This document shows positions 9,716 to 18,572 of a stretch of 35,312 bases of DNA, one piece after another. Position 1 is the stretch's first letter. Every line of letters starts with the position of its first letter. A program made the position numbers and the translations under genes. Below the pieces are notes generated by a model. It did not search any database. It was not told the origin of the DNA and saw only the letters and a program-made list of their open reading frames with translations. This DNA is from Uliginosibacterium gangwonense (GTDB lineage: Bacteria; Pseudomonadota; Gammaproteobacteria; Burkholderiales; Rhodocyclaceae): NCBI GenBank assembly GCA_020723855.1, contig DYIB01000017.1, forward strand, positions 1 to 35,312, in the 5' to 3' direction.

Positions 9716-10633
9716 ATGAGCAAAGCCAAAGTCGCCTATTACCCCGGCTGTGCCCTGGAGGGGTCGGGCGGGCCTTACGACCGGTCCACGCGCGCCCTGG
9801 TGGACGAACTGGGGCTGGAGATGGACGATCTGTCCGACTGGAACTGCTGCGGCGCGATGGAAGTGAAGAACGTCCATCCCATGCTGCAGACCTACATGTC
9901 CGCCCGCAACCTGGCCATCGCCGCCGAGCAGATGGGCTACGACACGGTGATGGCGCCCTGCAATGGCTGCTATCACAACCTCAAGAAAGCCGAGTACGAG
10001 CTGGCCACCTCACCCGAGGCCCTGGAGACCGTGCAGGACCTGGCCAGGAAGTCCGGCGATCCGGTGTACCAGGGCAATGTGCGCACCGTGCACCTGCTGG
10101 AGTGGCTGATGGAGGAAGTGGGCCAGGAGGGCATCAAGGAGCGCATCAGGAAGTCCCTCAACGGCCTCAAAATCGCCAACTACTACGGCTGCATGTACAC
10201 CCGCCCGCGCCAGATCTTCCCCGAGAAGGACCAGGGGCCGGGCTCCGAGTCCAGCTACAAGCCCCATTACATGGACGACCTGCTCGAAGCGGCCGGCGCC
10301 GAGAACGTGGACTTCCCGCTGAAAACCGCCTGCTGCGGCGGCGCCCACACCCTGTCGGATTCGGATACCTCCACCCAGTTGGTGCTCAACCTGCTGCAGG
10401 CGGCGGAGGAATCGGGGGCGGAAGTGATCGCCACCGAATGCCCCACCTGCCACTCGGGGCTGGAGATGCACCAGGTACGCGCCGAGAAGGAGTTCGGCAT
10501 CAAGACCAAGGTCAAGATCGTGTATTTCACCCAGTTGCTGGGCCTGGCCATGGGGCTGTCGGCCAGGAAATTGGCCGTGCATGAAAACGTGAGCGACTCC
10601 CTGGACCTGCTGGAGGAAAAGGGCATCCTTTGA
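9716..10633 (+). CDS. shdrB2: sHdrB2, HdrB-like protein with two CCG domains
   Basis: YYPGCALEG...WNCCGAME...APCNGCYHNLKKAE and YYGCMYTRP...TACCGGAHTLS...TECPTCHSGLEMHQ. Confidence 0.9.
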   Translation: MSKAKVAYYPGCALEGSGGPYDRSTRALVDELGLEMDDLSDWNCCGAMEVKNVHPMLQTYMSARNLAIAAEQMGYDTVMAPCNGCYHNLKKAEYELATSPEALETVQDLARKSGDPVYQGNVRTVHLLEWLMEEVGQEGIKERIRKSLNGLKIANYYGCMYTRPRQIFPEKDQGPGSESSYKPHYMDDLLEAAGAENVDFPLKTACCGGAHTLSDSDTSTQLVLNLLQAAEESGAEVIATECPTCHSGLEMHQVRAEKEFGIKTKVKIVYFTQLLGLAMGLSARKLAVHENVSDSLDLLEEKGIL

Positions 10634-10687
10634 CAAACGGCACGGATTGCACGGATAGTCCCGCTATCTTCATCCATGGCGCGATAG

Positions 10688-11128
10688 ATGGACTGCAACG
10701 ACTGCGAATTTCGTCCGGAGCTCCATTACGACGACCAGTTCCAGATCTGGGTGAAAGCGGAGGCGGCAGGCACCCTGTTGATCGGCATGACGGATCTGTC
10801 CCAGACCCTCGCCGGCAAGATCCTGCACGTGCGCGTGCGCCGGCCGGGCAGCCTGCGGCCGGCCGGCAAGCCCGTGGCGACGGTGGAGACGGGCAAGTGG
10901 GCGGGGCCGGTGCCGAACGTCTTCGACTGCGAGATCGTGACGGGCAATGAGGAAGTGATGGACAACCCTTCGCTGATCAACGCCGACCCTTACGAGCACT
11001 GGATCGCACGCGTGCGGTCCACCGTGGCCGTGGCCCAGGCCCTGGCCGGCCTGCCCACGGGCGAGGCGGCGCGCACTGCCTATTGCGAGAGGGCGAAGAG
11101 AGACAATATCCGGTGCCGCAGAGCATGA
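10688..11128 (+). CDS. lbpA: Lipoate-binding protein (GcvH-like, LbpA type), first copy
   Basis: GcvH-like fold with lipoylation motif VATVETGKWAGPVPNVFDCEIV; directly after shdrB2; stop overlaps the dsrE start as ATGA. Confidence 0.85.
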   Translation: MDCNDCEFRPELHYDDQFQIWVKAEAAGTLLIGMTDLSQTLAGKILHVRVRRPGSLRPAGKPVATVETGKWAGPVPNVFDCEIVTGNEEVMDNPSLINADPYEHWIARVRSTVAVAQALAGLPTGEAARTAYCERAKRDNIRCRRA

Positions 11129-11520
11129 AGGGCGAAGGCTACGTGGACCATGCGGAGAAGACCGTGGTCATTGTCATGACCAGCGGCCCGTCCACGCCCC
11201 ATCGCTGCGCCACGCCCTTCTTCATCGCCATGCTGCTCGCCGCCATGGATGCCCGGGTGTCCCTGTTCTTCACCATGGAGGGCGTCAAGCTTGCCAAGAA
11301 GGGTGTTGCCGACAACCTGGTGGCCCTGGAGGGGGGCAAGCGCATCATCGAATTCCTGCGCGAGGCCAAGGCGGCCGGCGTGAAGATGTTCATGTGCCGT
11401 CCGGCCATGCCGGGCTACGACATCGACGAGTCGGACGTGATCCCCGAAATCGACGAGATCGCCAGCGGCGGCACCCTGGCGGATCTCATCCTGTCCTCGG
11501 ACAAGGCCTTGTTCTTCTGA
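11125..11520 (+). CDS. DsrE-family sulfur carrier/transferase protein
   Basis: DsrE-like alternation VVIVMTSGPSTPHRCATPFFIAMLLAAMDARVSLFFTMEGVKLAKKG...VKMFMCRPAM with a candidate active Cys; ATGA coupling to the preceding lbpA supports start 11125 over 11083. Confidence 0.8.
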   Translation: MKGEGYVDHAEKTVVIVMTSGPSTPHRCATPFFIAMLLAAMDARVSLFFTMEGVKLAKKGVADNLVALEGGKRIIEFLREAKAAGVKMFMCRPAMPGYDIDESDVIPEIDEIASGGTLADLILSSDKALFF

Positions 11521-11544
11521 TTCCTGCTCAAGGGAGAAAAAACC

Positions 11545-11982
11545 ATGGCAACCGTAAGAAACTGCAACCTGCCCGACGACCTCTACTACAGCGTCGAGAA
11601 CAACGTCTGGGCGCGCCTGGAGGCCGACGGCACCCTCACCGTCGGCATGACCGCCTACGCCTGCAACCTGGCGGGCGAAGTGGTGGCCTTCACGCCCAAG
11701 AAAGTGGGCAAGGAGATCGAGCAGAACAAGTCGGTCGCCACCGTCGAGTCGGGCAAGTGGGTGGGCCCGGTGAAGGCGCCGGTGACCGGCGAGATCATCG
11801 CCACCAACGACGCCGTCGCCGCCAAGCCCGGCACCATCAATGCCGATCCCTATGGTGCCGGCTGGCTGGTGAAGATGAAGCCCAGCGACTGGGCCGGCCA
11901 ATCGGGCAGCCTCGTCACCGGGGCGGCGATTGCCGCCGCCTTCGAGGCCAAGATGAACGCCGACGGCTTCGCCGGCTGCTGA
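11545..11982 (+). CDS. lbpA: Lipoate-binding protein (GcvH-like, LbpA type), second copy
   Basis: MATVRNCNLPDDLYYSVENNVWARLEADGTLTVGMTAYACNLAGEVV...VATVESGKWVGPVKAPVTGEI lipoyl-lysine motif; preceded by AGGGAGA ribosome site. Confidence 0.9.
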   Translation: MATVRNCNLPDDLYYSVENNVWARLEADGTLTVGMTAYACNLAGEVVAFTPKKVGKEIEQNKSVATVESGKWVGPVKAPVTGEIIATNDAVAAKPGTINADPYGAGWLVKMKPSDWAGQSGSLVTGAAIAAAFEAKMNADGFAGC

Positions 11983-11992
11983 AGCGAAGCGC

Positions 11993-13114
11993 GTGAACGC
12001 CTGGCAGGACATCGTCACCCGCGTCGAGCCGCTGGAGGACGCGGCCCTCGACACGCGCCTGGTGGACGAGATGGAGCGCCGCCACGGCGGCCTGCACGCC
12101 CGCGCCGGCATCAACTTCTATACGCCCACCTTCAAGGCCTATGCCAGCAGCGAGATCGGCGTCTGCGGCAAGAGCGCCTGGCCGGCGGTTTCCATCACCG
12201 GGCCCGAGTGCAAGCTGCAATGCGACCACTGCAAGGCCAAGCTGCTGGAGCCCATGATCCCGGCGCGCACGCCCGAAGCCCTGTGGCGCGTGGTGAATGA
12301 AAGAATCGAGGCGGGTGCCAAGGGCATGCTGCTCACCGGCGGCTCCAACCACCGCGACGAGGTGGAGTACGGGCCCTTCTATTCCACCATCCGCCGCATC
12401 AAGGACAGCTTCCCGGATTTCAAGATCGCCATCCACACCGCCCTGGTGACGCCGGATGCCGCCCGCTGCCTGGAGCAGGCGGGCATCGACGCGGCCATGC
12501 TGGACATCATCGGTGCCCAGGACACCGTCACCCAGGTGTATCACCTGAAGCGGCCCGTGGCCGACTTCGAGGCCTCGCTGGCCTGCCTCACCGAGACGTC
12601 GCTGAAGGTGGTGCCCCATATCGTCATCGGCCTGCACTATGGGCGCCTGCTGGGGGAGTGGACGGCACTGGAAATGATCCGGCGCCACCAGCCCGCGGCG
12701 CTGGTGCTGGTGGTGATCATGCCCTTTTACGCGCCGGCTCAGCGTCCCTTCGCTGTGCCGCCCAGCGCCGAGGTGGGGCGCTTCTTCATGGACGCGCGCG
12801 CGGCCCTGCCCGACATCCCCCTGCTGCTGGGCTGCGCCCGACCGCCCGGGCGCGCCAAGCAGGAGATCGACGCCTACGCCGTGCTCGCCGGCGTGAACGG
12901 CATCGCCCACCCGGCCGACGGCATGGTCGAGCTGGCGCTGCGCCTGGGGCGCGAAGTGCGGGTGACGCCGGCCTGCTGCTCCATCGCCGTGGGCGACGAG
13001 GTCATGGCGCCGGAGGGCGGCAGCGGCGGCCTGCGGGTGGACCTGCAGCGCCTGATCGAAGCCGAACGCCGCGGGCGCAAGCTCGGCGGCATCAAAGTCG
13101 TGACAACGACCTGA
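11993..13114 (+). CDS. Radical SAM protein of the sLpl/LipS lipoate assembly pathway (LipS1/LipS2-like)
   Basis: CxxxCxxC radical SAM motif GPECKLQCDHCKAKLLEPM; located between lbpA and the lipoate ligase; GTG start. Confidence 0.75.
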   Translation: MNAWQDIVTRVEPLEDAALDTRLVDEMERRHGGLHARAGINFYTPTFKAYASSEIGVCGKSAWPAVSITGPECKLQCDHCKAKLLEPMIPARTPEALWRVVNERIEAGAKGMLLTGGSNHRDEVEYGPFYSTIRRIKDSFPDFKIAIHTALVTPDAARCLEQAGIDAAMLDIIGAQDTVTQVYHLKRPVADFEASLACLTETSLKVVPHIVIGLHYGRLLGEWTALEMIRRHQPAALVLVVIMPFYAPAQRPFAVPPSAEVGRFFMDARAALPDIPLLLGCARPPGRAKQEIDAYAVLAGVNGIAHPADGMVELALRLGREVRVTPACCSIAVGDEVMAPEGGSGGLRVDLQRLIEAERRGRKLGGIKVVTTT

Positions 13115-13124
13115 GGAGAGAGAC

Positions 13125-14183
13125 ATGCAGACCTGGCGAGTGATCGACACGGGCATCCGCCGCGCGGCGGAGAACTTCGCCCTCAACCGGGCGCTGCTGG
13201 AGGCGCGCAAGAACGGCGCCTCTCCCAGCACCCTGCGCTTCCTGCAGTTCAAGCCCAGCGCGCTGCTGGGCTACCACCAGAGCGCCGAGCAGGAACTGAA
13301 GCTCGACTACTGCGCCGAGCACGGCATCGACATCCAGCGTCGCATCACCGGCGGCGGCGCCCTGTACATGGATGAGACCCAGTTCGGCTGGGAACTCTAC
13401 CTGCATAAAAGCGACCTGGGCAGCGCCGACATGACGGCCATCGCCCGACGCATCTGCGAAGCGGCGGCACGCGGCATTTCCAGCTTCGGCGTGGACGCGC
13501 GCTTTCGCCCGCGCAACGACATCGAGGTGGGCGGGCGCAAGATCTCGGGCACCGGCGGCGCCTTCGACGGCGACGCCCTGCTGTACCAGGGCACGCTGCT
13601 GGTGGAGTTCGACGTGGAAAAGATGCTGCGCTGCCTCCGCATCCCGGCCGAGAAGCTGTCGGACAAGGCCATCCAGGACGCCCGCGACCGGGTGGTGAAC
13701 CTCAAGGACCTGTTGGGCTATGCGCCGCCTCTGGACGAGGTGAAGGGCCGGGTGCAGCAGGCCTTTGCGGCGGAGTTCGGCGTGAAGTTCGAGCCGGGCG
13801 GGCTGAACGAGACGGAGCAGAAGCTGTTCCGCGAGGCCCTGGCCCAGATCGACACCCCCGAGTGGATACACCTGGTGCGCAAGCCCCAGTCGGACCTGCC
13901 CATCCTCGAGGCCGGGCAGAAGTTCGCCGGCGGCCTGCTGCGCGCCGCCGTGGCCTACGACCGGGTGGGGAGCCGCATCAAGCAGACCTGGTTTACCGGC
14001 GACATCTTCGTGAACCCGCGGCGCACCGTGGCCGACCTGGAGGCGGCGCTGAAGGACCTGGCGCTGGACAAGCTGGACGAGACGGTGCGCGGCTTCTTCG
14101 CCGGGCGGCAGGTGGACATGCTGACCCTGACCCCCGACGATTTCATCGCCGTGGTGAAGCAGGCCGTGGACAGTGGGCGCTGA
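13125..14183 (+). CDS. sHdr-associated lipoate-protein ligase (sLpl(AB)-like)
   Basis: LplA family: RRITGGGALYMDETQFGWELY and GGRKISGTGGAF with catalytic-type Lys; additional C-terminal accessory region. Confidence 0.82.
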   Translation: MQTWRVIDTGIRRAAENFALNRALLEARKNGASPSTLRFLQFKPSALLGYHQSAEQELKLDYCAEHGIDIQRRITGGGALYMDETQFGWELYLHKSDLGSADMTAIARRICEAAARGISSFGVDARFRPRNDIEVGGRKISGTGGAFDGDALLYQGTLLVEFDVEKMLRCLRIPAEKLSDKAIQDARDRVVNLKDLLGYAPPLDEVKGRVQQAFAAEFGVKFEPGGLNETEQKLFREALAQIDTPEWIHLVRKPQSDLPILEAGQKFAGGLLRAAVAYDRVGSRIKQTWFTGDIFVNPRRTVADLEAALKDLALDKLDETVRGFFAGRQVDMLTLTPDDFIAVVKQAVDSGR

Positions 14184-15240
14184 CCTACGGTGCGACGTAC
14201 TGGTCGTGGGCCTCGGCCCCGCTGGCGGGGCCGCGGCCGCCGCGGCGGCGCGAGCGGGCCTGGACGTGATCGCCATCGAGCGCAAGGCCAGGATCGGCCT
14301 GCCGGTGCAATGCGCCGAGTTCATCCCGGCGCCCCTGGGCCGCCACGCCCGGGCCGAGGGGGTGGAACGGCAGCGCATCCGCGCCATGCGTACGCGCCTG
14401 CCTTCCGGTGCGGCGACTGACACCCCCTTCAGCGGCATCATGGTGGACCGCGCCGCCTTCGATGCGGCCCTGGCCGAACGCGCAAGTGCTGCCGGCGCGC
14501 GGCTCCTGAACAATACCGCGCTCGAGGTCCTGCTGCCGGGACAGCGCGCTCGCCTGCGCGGCGCCGGCAGCGCGCGGGAGATCACCTACCGGCTGCTGGT
14601 CGCCGCCGACGGCCCCGGCTCCCGGGTCGCCCACTGCCTGGGCTTGGCGCCTCTGCAGAGCGTTCATACGCGCCAATACACCGTGCCGCTGCTGACACCG
14701 AGCGAGCAAACGGATATCTGGCTGTCGCCCGCGTACCCGGGCGGCTATGCCTGGCTCTTCCCCAAAGGCGGGCTGGCGAACCTCGGCCTGGGGCTGGACC
14801 GCCGCTTCGCCCGCGATCTCAAGGCGCCCCTGGAGGAGCTGCATGGGCGCCTTGCCGCCGGGGGCATCGTTGCCCGCGACATCCGCTGCCGCACCGGCGG
14901 GCTGATTCCCGTGGGCGGCCTGCGCGGGCGGCTGGTGCAGGATACGGTGCTGTTCGCCGGCGACGCGGCCGGGCTGACCCATCCCGTCACCGGGGCGGGC
15001 ATTGCCGCGGCGGTGATCTCGGGCGAGCGTGCCGGCGCGGCCTGCGCGGCCTGCCTCGGCGGCGATGGCGGCGCGCTGGCCGATTACGAAGAGGACATGC
15101 GCGACCAGTTCGGCGACTCCCTGGCGCGCGCCGTACGCGCCCGCGCTGCCCTGGAACAGGTGTGGAACACGCCGGCGGCGGCGGACGATGCATACCACCG
15201 CCGCGGCTGGATTGCCTTCGACGAATATTACGCCCGGTGA
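14173..15240 (+). CDS. Geranylgeranyl-reductase-like FAD oxidoreductase (LipT-like)
   Basis: N-terminal DVLVVGLGPAGGAAAAAAARAGLDVIAIERK, C-terminal VLFAGDAAGLTHPVTGAGIAAAVISGERAG; GTG start overlapping the ligase stop; position between ligase and second radical SAM. Confidence 0.75.
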   Translation: MGADLRCDVLVVGLGPAGGAAAAAAARAGLDVIAIERKARIGLPVQCAEFIPAPLGRHARAEGVERQRIRAMRTRLPSGAATDTPFSGIMVDRAAFDAALAERASAAGARLLNNTALEVLLPGQRARLRGAGSAREITYRLLVAADGPGSRVAHCLGLAPLQSVHTRQYTVPLLTPSEQTDIWLSPAYPGGYAWLFPKGGLANLGLGLDRRFARDLKAPLEELHGRLAAGGIVARDIRCRTGGLIPVGGLRGRLVQDTVLFAGDAAGLTHPVTGAGIAAAVISGERAGAACAACLGGDGGALADYEEDMRDQFGDSLARAVRARAALEQVWNTPAAADDAYHRRGWIAFDEYYAR

Positions 15241-15248
15241 CGACCCCC

Positions 15249-16382
15249 ATGAGCACGGTACTCGACAATGCCCAGCCTGTGAACTTCTACCGCCCCAATT
15301 ACCACATCAAGACGCCCGACATGCGCTCGCCCGAGTACGTGCAGATGAGCACGGCGGCGGCCATCACCCTGGGCCTGGTGCCGGGCAGGATGCACCGCAC
15401 CGCCTGCACCCACTGCCTCAACCTGCTGGTGACCTACCGGGAAGGCTGCCGTGCCAACTGCGCCTACTGCGGCCTGGCGCGCCACCGGGAGGAGGCGCGC
15501 GACTATGCCGACCGCAACTTCATCCGGGTGGACTGGCCCACGGTGCGCTACGACGAGGTGATCGAACGCGTCAAGAAAGGCGGCGACCGCGGCCAGTTCG
15601 AACGCATGTGCATTTCCATGATCACCCATCCCGAGTCCAATGGCGACACGGTGACGCTGCTGGACAAGTGGGTGGCCGGGCTGCCCCACATCCCCGTGTC
15701 CATCCTGTCCAACCCCACCACCATGGACAAGGCCGACCTGGAGGATCTGCGCCGGCGCGGCGCCGACATCTTCACCGTGGCGCTGGACGCGGTGACGCCG
15801 GCGATCTTCGAGCGCACCCGGGGCAAGGGCGTGGACTCGCCCCACAAGTACGAGAAGTACTGGCAGGCCATCGAGTGGGCGGCGGAAGTGTTCGGCCCGG
15901 AAAAGTTCGGGGCGCATCTCATCTGCGGCATGGGCGAGACCGAGCGCGAAATCCTGGAGGTGTGCCAGAAGATCCGCGACATGGGCGGCCACAATCACAT
16001 GTTCGCCTTCTTTCCCGAGCGCGGCTCCCTCATGGAGGACTGGCCCCCCTGCGACCGGGGCCAGTGGCGGCGCGTGCAGCTCGGGCGCTTCCTCATCGAT
16101 TACGCCGGCGGCCACGTGTCGCGCATGGGCTTCGACGACCAGGGGCGCGTGGTGGATTTCGGCTGCGACGAGGCCACGCTGCAGAGGATCATTGACTCCG
16201 GCAAGCCCTTCCGCACGTCGGGCTGCCCGGGCAAGAGCGACGAAGAGGTATCGGCCTGCAACCGGCCCTACGGCGATTCCACCCCCAGCGACATCCTGTC
16301 GTTCCCGTTCGCGCCCAAGAAGCGTGACCTGGAGAAGATCCGCCGGCAGATGCAGGGGGAGGAGGTGAAGGCGGGGATTTGA
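15249..16382 (+). CDS. Second radical SAM protein of the lipoate assembly pathway (LipS1/LipS2-like)
   Basis: YREGCRANCAYCGLARH radical SAM CxxxCxxC motif; BioB/LipA-like layout; ATG at 15249. Confidence 0.77.
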   Translation: MSTVLDNAQPVNFYRPNYHIKTPDMRSPEYVQMSTAAAITLGLVPGRMHRTACTHCLNLLVTYREGCRANCAYCGLARHREEARDYADRNFIRVDWPTVRYDEVIERVKKGGDRGQFERMCISMITHPESNGDTVTLLDKWVAGLPHIPVSILSNPTTMDKADLEDLRRRGADIFTVALDAVTPAIFERTRGKGVDSPHKYEKYWQAIEWAAEVFGPEKFGAHLICGMGETEREILEVCQKIRDMGGHNHMFAFFPERGSLMEDWPPCDRGQWRRVQLGRFLIDYAGGHVSRMGFDDQGRVVDFGCDEATLQRIIDSGKPFRTSGCPGKSDEEVSACNRPYGDSTPSDILSFPFAPKKRDLEKIRRQMQGEEVKAGI

Positions 16383-16400
16383 GCCGGCCACGAGGCCGGC
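16383..16400 (+). other. Hairpin directly after the radical SAM stop codon (possible weak terminator)
   Basis: GCCGGCC-ACGA-GGCCGGC perfect 7-bp stem; no immediate T tract (T8 occurs at 16433-16440). Confidence 0.4.
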
Positions 16401-16551
16401 CTTCGAATTGCTCTTCGACGCGAGCCCATGCATTTTTTTTAATGCCGGCATCACAAAAATTTTCTGGCGCAAAGACTCTCCCGGGATCATCATTTTGTCA
16501 AATATAAGCAATCCGCCGCATGCTAATGTTCGGCGGGAAGAGGAGACAACC

Positions 16552-17169
16552 ATGGGAGTCACCCCCGACATCGCCACCCTGGACGCCCTGATCCGACAGC
16601 GCCTGGACGAGATCCTGCCCCAGGCCCTGGACGAGAAGCTGGCGCAGATGAGGGCGGCCAGGACGCCGTCGATGACCATCATCGCCACCAAGGGCACCCT
16701 GGACTGGGCCTATCCCCCCTTCATCCTCAGCTCCACCGCGGCTGCGCTGGGCTGGGACGTGTCGATCTTCTTCACTTTCTATGGCCTGAACCTGCTGAAG
16801 AAGGACATCAGCGACCTCAAGGTGAGCCCCCTGGGCAATCCGGGCATGCCCATGAAGATGCCCTTCGGGCCCGAGTGGTTCAGGCACATCAACTGGAACA
16901 TTCCCAACATCGTCCAGGCCAACATGCCCGGCTTCGAGGCCATGGCCACGGCCCTCATGAAGCAGACCATCAAGAACAACGGCGTGGCGGACATCGCCGA
17001 GCTGCGTTCCCTGTGCGTGGAAGCGGGAGTCAATCTGATCGGCTGTCAGATGACGGTGGACCTGTTCGGCTTCACCCATGACGATTTCATTCCGGAGGTG
17101 AAGGAGTACTGCGGCGCCGCCACCTTCCTGCCCATGGCGCAGGAGGCCGACGTCAGCTTGTTCATGTAA
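16552..17169 (+). CDS. DsrE/DsrF/DrsH-like family protein (DsrE2/DsrE3-like)
   Basis: MTIIATKGTLDWAYPPFILSSTAAALGWDVSIFFTFYGLNLLKK and GVNLIGCQMTVDLFG; ribosome site AGGAG upstream of ATG 16552. Confidence 0.82.
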   Translation: MGVTPDIATLDALIRQRLDEILPQALDEKLAQMRAARTPSMTIIATKGTLDWAYPPFILSSTAAALGWDVSIFFTFYGLNLLKKDISDLKVSPLGNPGMPMKMPFGPEWFRHINWNIPNIVQANMPGFEAMATALMKQTIKNNGVADIAELRSLCVEAGVNLIGCQMTVDLFGFTHDDFIPEVKEYCGAATFLPMAQEADVSLFM

Positions 17170-17191
17170 GTCCAAAACGGAGGAGGGGACC

Positions 17192-18505
17192 ATGATGATG
17201 AGGGGGGCCGCCCTGGCGGCGGCTGCGGTATTGCTCGCACCTATGGCACACGCCACCAACGGCTATTTCGCCCACGGCTATGGCATGAAGGCGAAGGGCA
17301 TGGCCGGTGCCGCCACCGCGATGGCCGAAGACACCTTCGGCGGCGCCAACAATCCGGCAGCCATGGTCTGGGTCGGCAACCGCATCGATTTCGGCGCCGA
17401 CCTGTTCAGCCCGCGCCGCCGCGTCGAGCGCAGCGGCAGCACCGGCTTCGGCGGCCTCTACAACGGCTCGGCGGACAGCGACTCCAACTACTTCGTGATT
17501 CCCGAGTTCGGCTACAACCGGATGATCGATCCCGACCTGTCCCTGGGCGTCACGGTGTACGGCAACGGCGGCATGAACACCGACTTCAATTCCTCCCTGC
17601 CGGGGCCGGCCTTCGCGCCCTCCTGCGGCGGGGCGCCGTCCAACATGCTGTTCGGGTGCGGCAGGCTGGGGGTGGATCTGATGCAGCTCATCATCGCACC
17701 GACGGCCGCCTACAAGCTCAACGCCAGCCACTCGATCGGCATCTCGCCCCTGTTCGGCTACCAGCGCTTCAAGGTGGACGGGCTGCAGGCCTTCGACGAG
17801 CTCGGCTTCTCCGGCTCGCCCGGCAACACCACCAACCGCGGCTACGACGACGCCACCGGCTGGGGTGTGCGCATCGGCTGGATGGGCCGGGTCAGCGACA
17901 CGGTGGTCATCGGCGCCGCTTACTCGTCGAAGATCCGCATGAGCAAGTTCGACAAGTACCGCGGACTGTTCGCCGAGCAGGGCGACTTCGATATCCCGGA
18001 GAACTACAGCGTCGGCATCGCCGTCAAGGTAACGCCAGCCACCACCGTGGCCTTCGACATCCAGCGGATCAACTACTCCGGGGTGCGCTCGGTCGCCAAC
18101 GGCGTGACCAACAGTCTGGTGAATCCGGCGGCCGATCCCCTCGGCTCCGCCAACGGTTCCGGTTTCAAGTGGCGCGACCAGACGGTCTACAAGCTCGGCG
18201 TACAACACCAGGTGCAGCCCAATCTCATATTGCGCGCCGGCTTCAACTACGGCGAATCGCCGGTGCGCGGCGACTTTGACAGCGTCACCTTCAACATCAT
18301 CGCCCCCGGCGTGGTCGAAAAGCACCTGACCCTGGGCCTCACCTGGACGCTGGCCGACAAGTCGGAACTGACCGTGTCCTACATGCACGCCTTCAGGAAC
18401 ACGGTCACCGGCCCCTCGGCCACATCCCTGCTGGGCGTCGGCGGCAACGAGTCCCTGCGCATGTACCAGAATTCGATCGGCATCGCCTACGGCTGGAAGA
18501 TGTGA
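17192..18505 (+). CDS. OmpP1/FadL-family outer membrane transporter
   Basis: Signal peptide then TNGYFAHGYGMKAKGMAGAATAMAEDTFGGANNPAAMVWVGNRIDFG (FadL N-terminal signature); beta-rich C-terminus. Confidence 0.87.
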   Translation: MMMRGAALAAAAVLLAPMAHATNGYFAHGYGMKAKGMAGAATAMAEDTFGGANNPAAMVWVGNRIDFGADLFSPRRRVERSGSTGFGGLYNGSADSDSNYFVIPEFGYNRMIDPDLSLGVTVYGNGGMNTDFNSSLPGPAFAPSCGGAPSNMLFGCGRLGVDLMQLIIAPTAAYKLNASHSIGISPLFGYQRFKVDGLQAFDELGFSGSPGNTTNRGYDDATGWGVRIGWMGRVSDTVVIGAAYSSKIRMSKFDKYRGLFAEQGDFDIPENYSVGIAVKVTPATTVAFDIQRINYSGVRSVANGVTNSLVNPAADPLGSANGSGFKWRDQTVYKLGVQHQVQPNLILRAGFNYGESPVRGDFDSVTFNIIAPGVVEKHLTLGLTWTLADKSELTVSYMHAFRNTVTGPSATSLLGVGGNESLRMYQNSIGIAYGWKM

Positions 18506-18533
18506 TCCCACAGAGAGAGAGCGGAAACACCGG

Positions 18534-18558
18534 GGGCCGGGAAAACCCGGCCCTTTTT
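18534..18558 (+). terminator. Rho-independent terminator after fadL-like gene
   Basis: GGGCCGGG-AAAA-CCCGGCCC followed by TTTTT (8-bp perfect stem, T5). Confidence 0.93.
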
Positions 18559-18572
18559 GCTACGCTTAGGGC

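Noticed and set aside
4947-10633. Methanogen-type HdrABC heterodisulfide reductase
   Set aside because: C1-B1-A-hyp-C2-B2 order with TusA, DsrE and LbpA is the sulfur-oxidising sHdr arrangement.
10688-11982. Glycine cleavage H proteins
   Set aside because: No gcvT/gcvP nearby; linked to shdr genes and dedicated lipoate assembly as LbpA proteins are.
14173-15240. Geranylgeranyl reductase of chlorophyll/lipid biosynthesis
   Set aside because: Sequence family resembles it, but position between lipoate ligase and radical SAM genes fits LipT.
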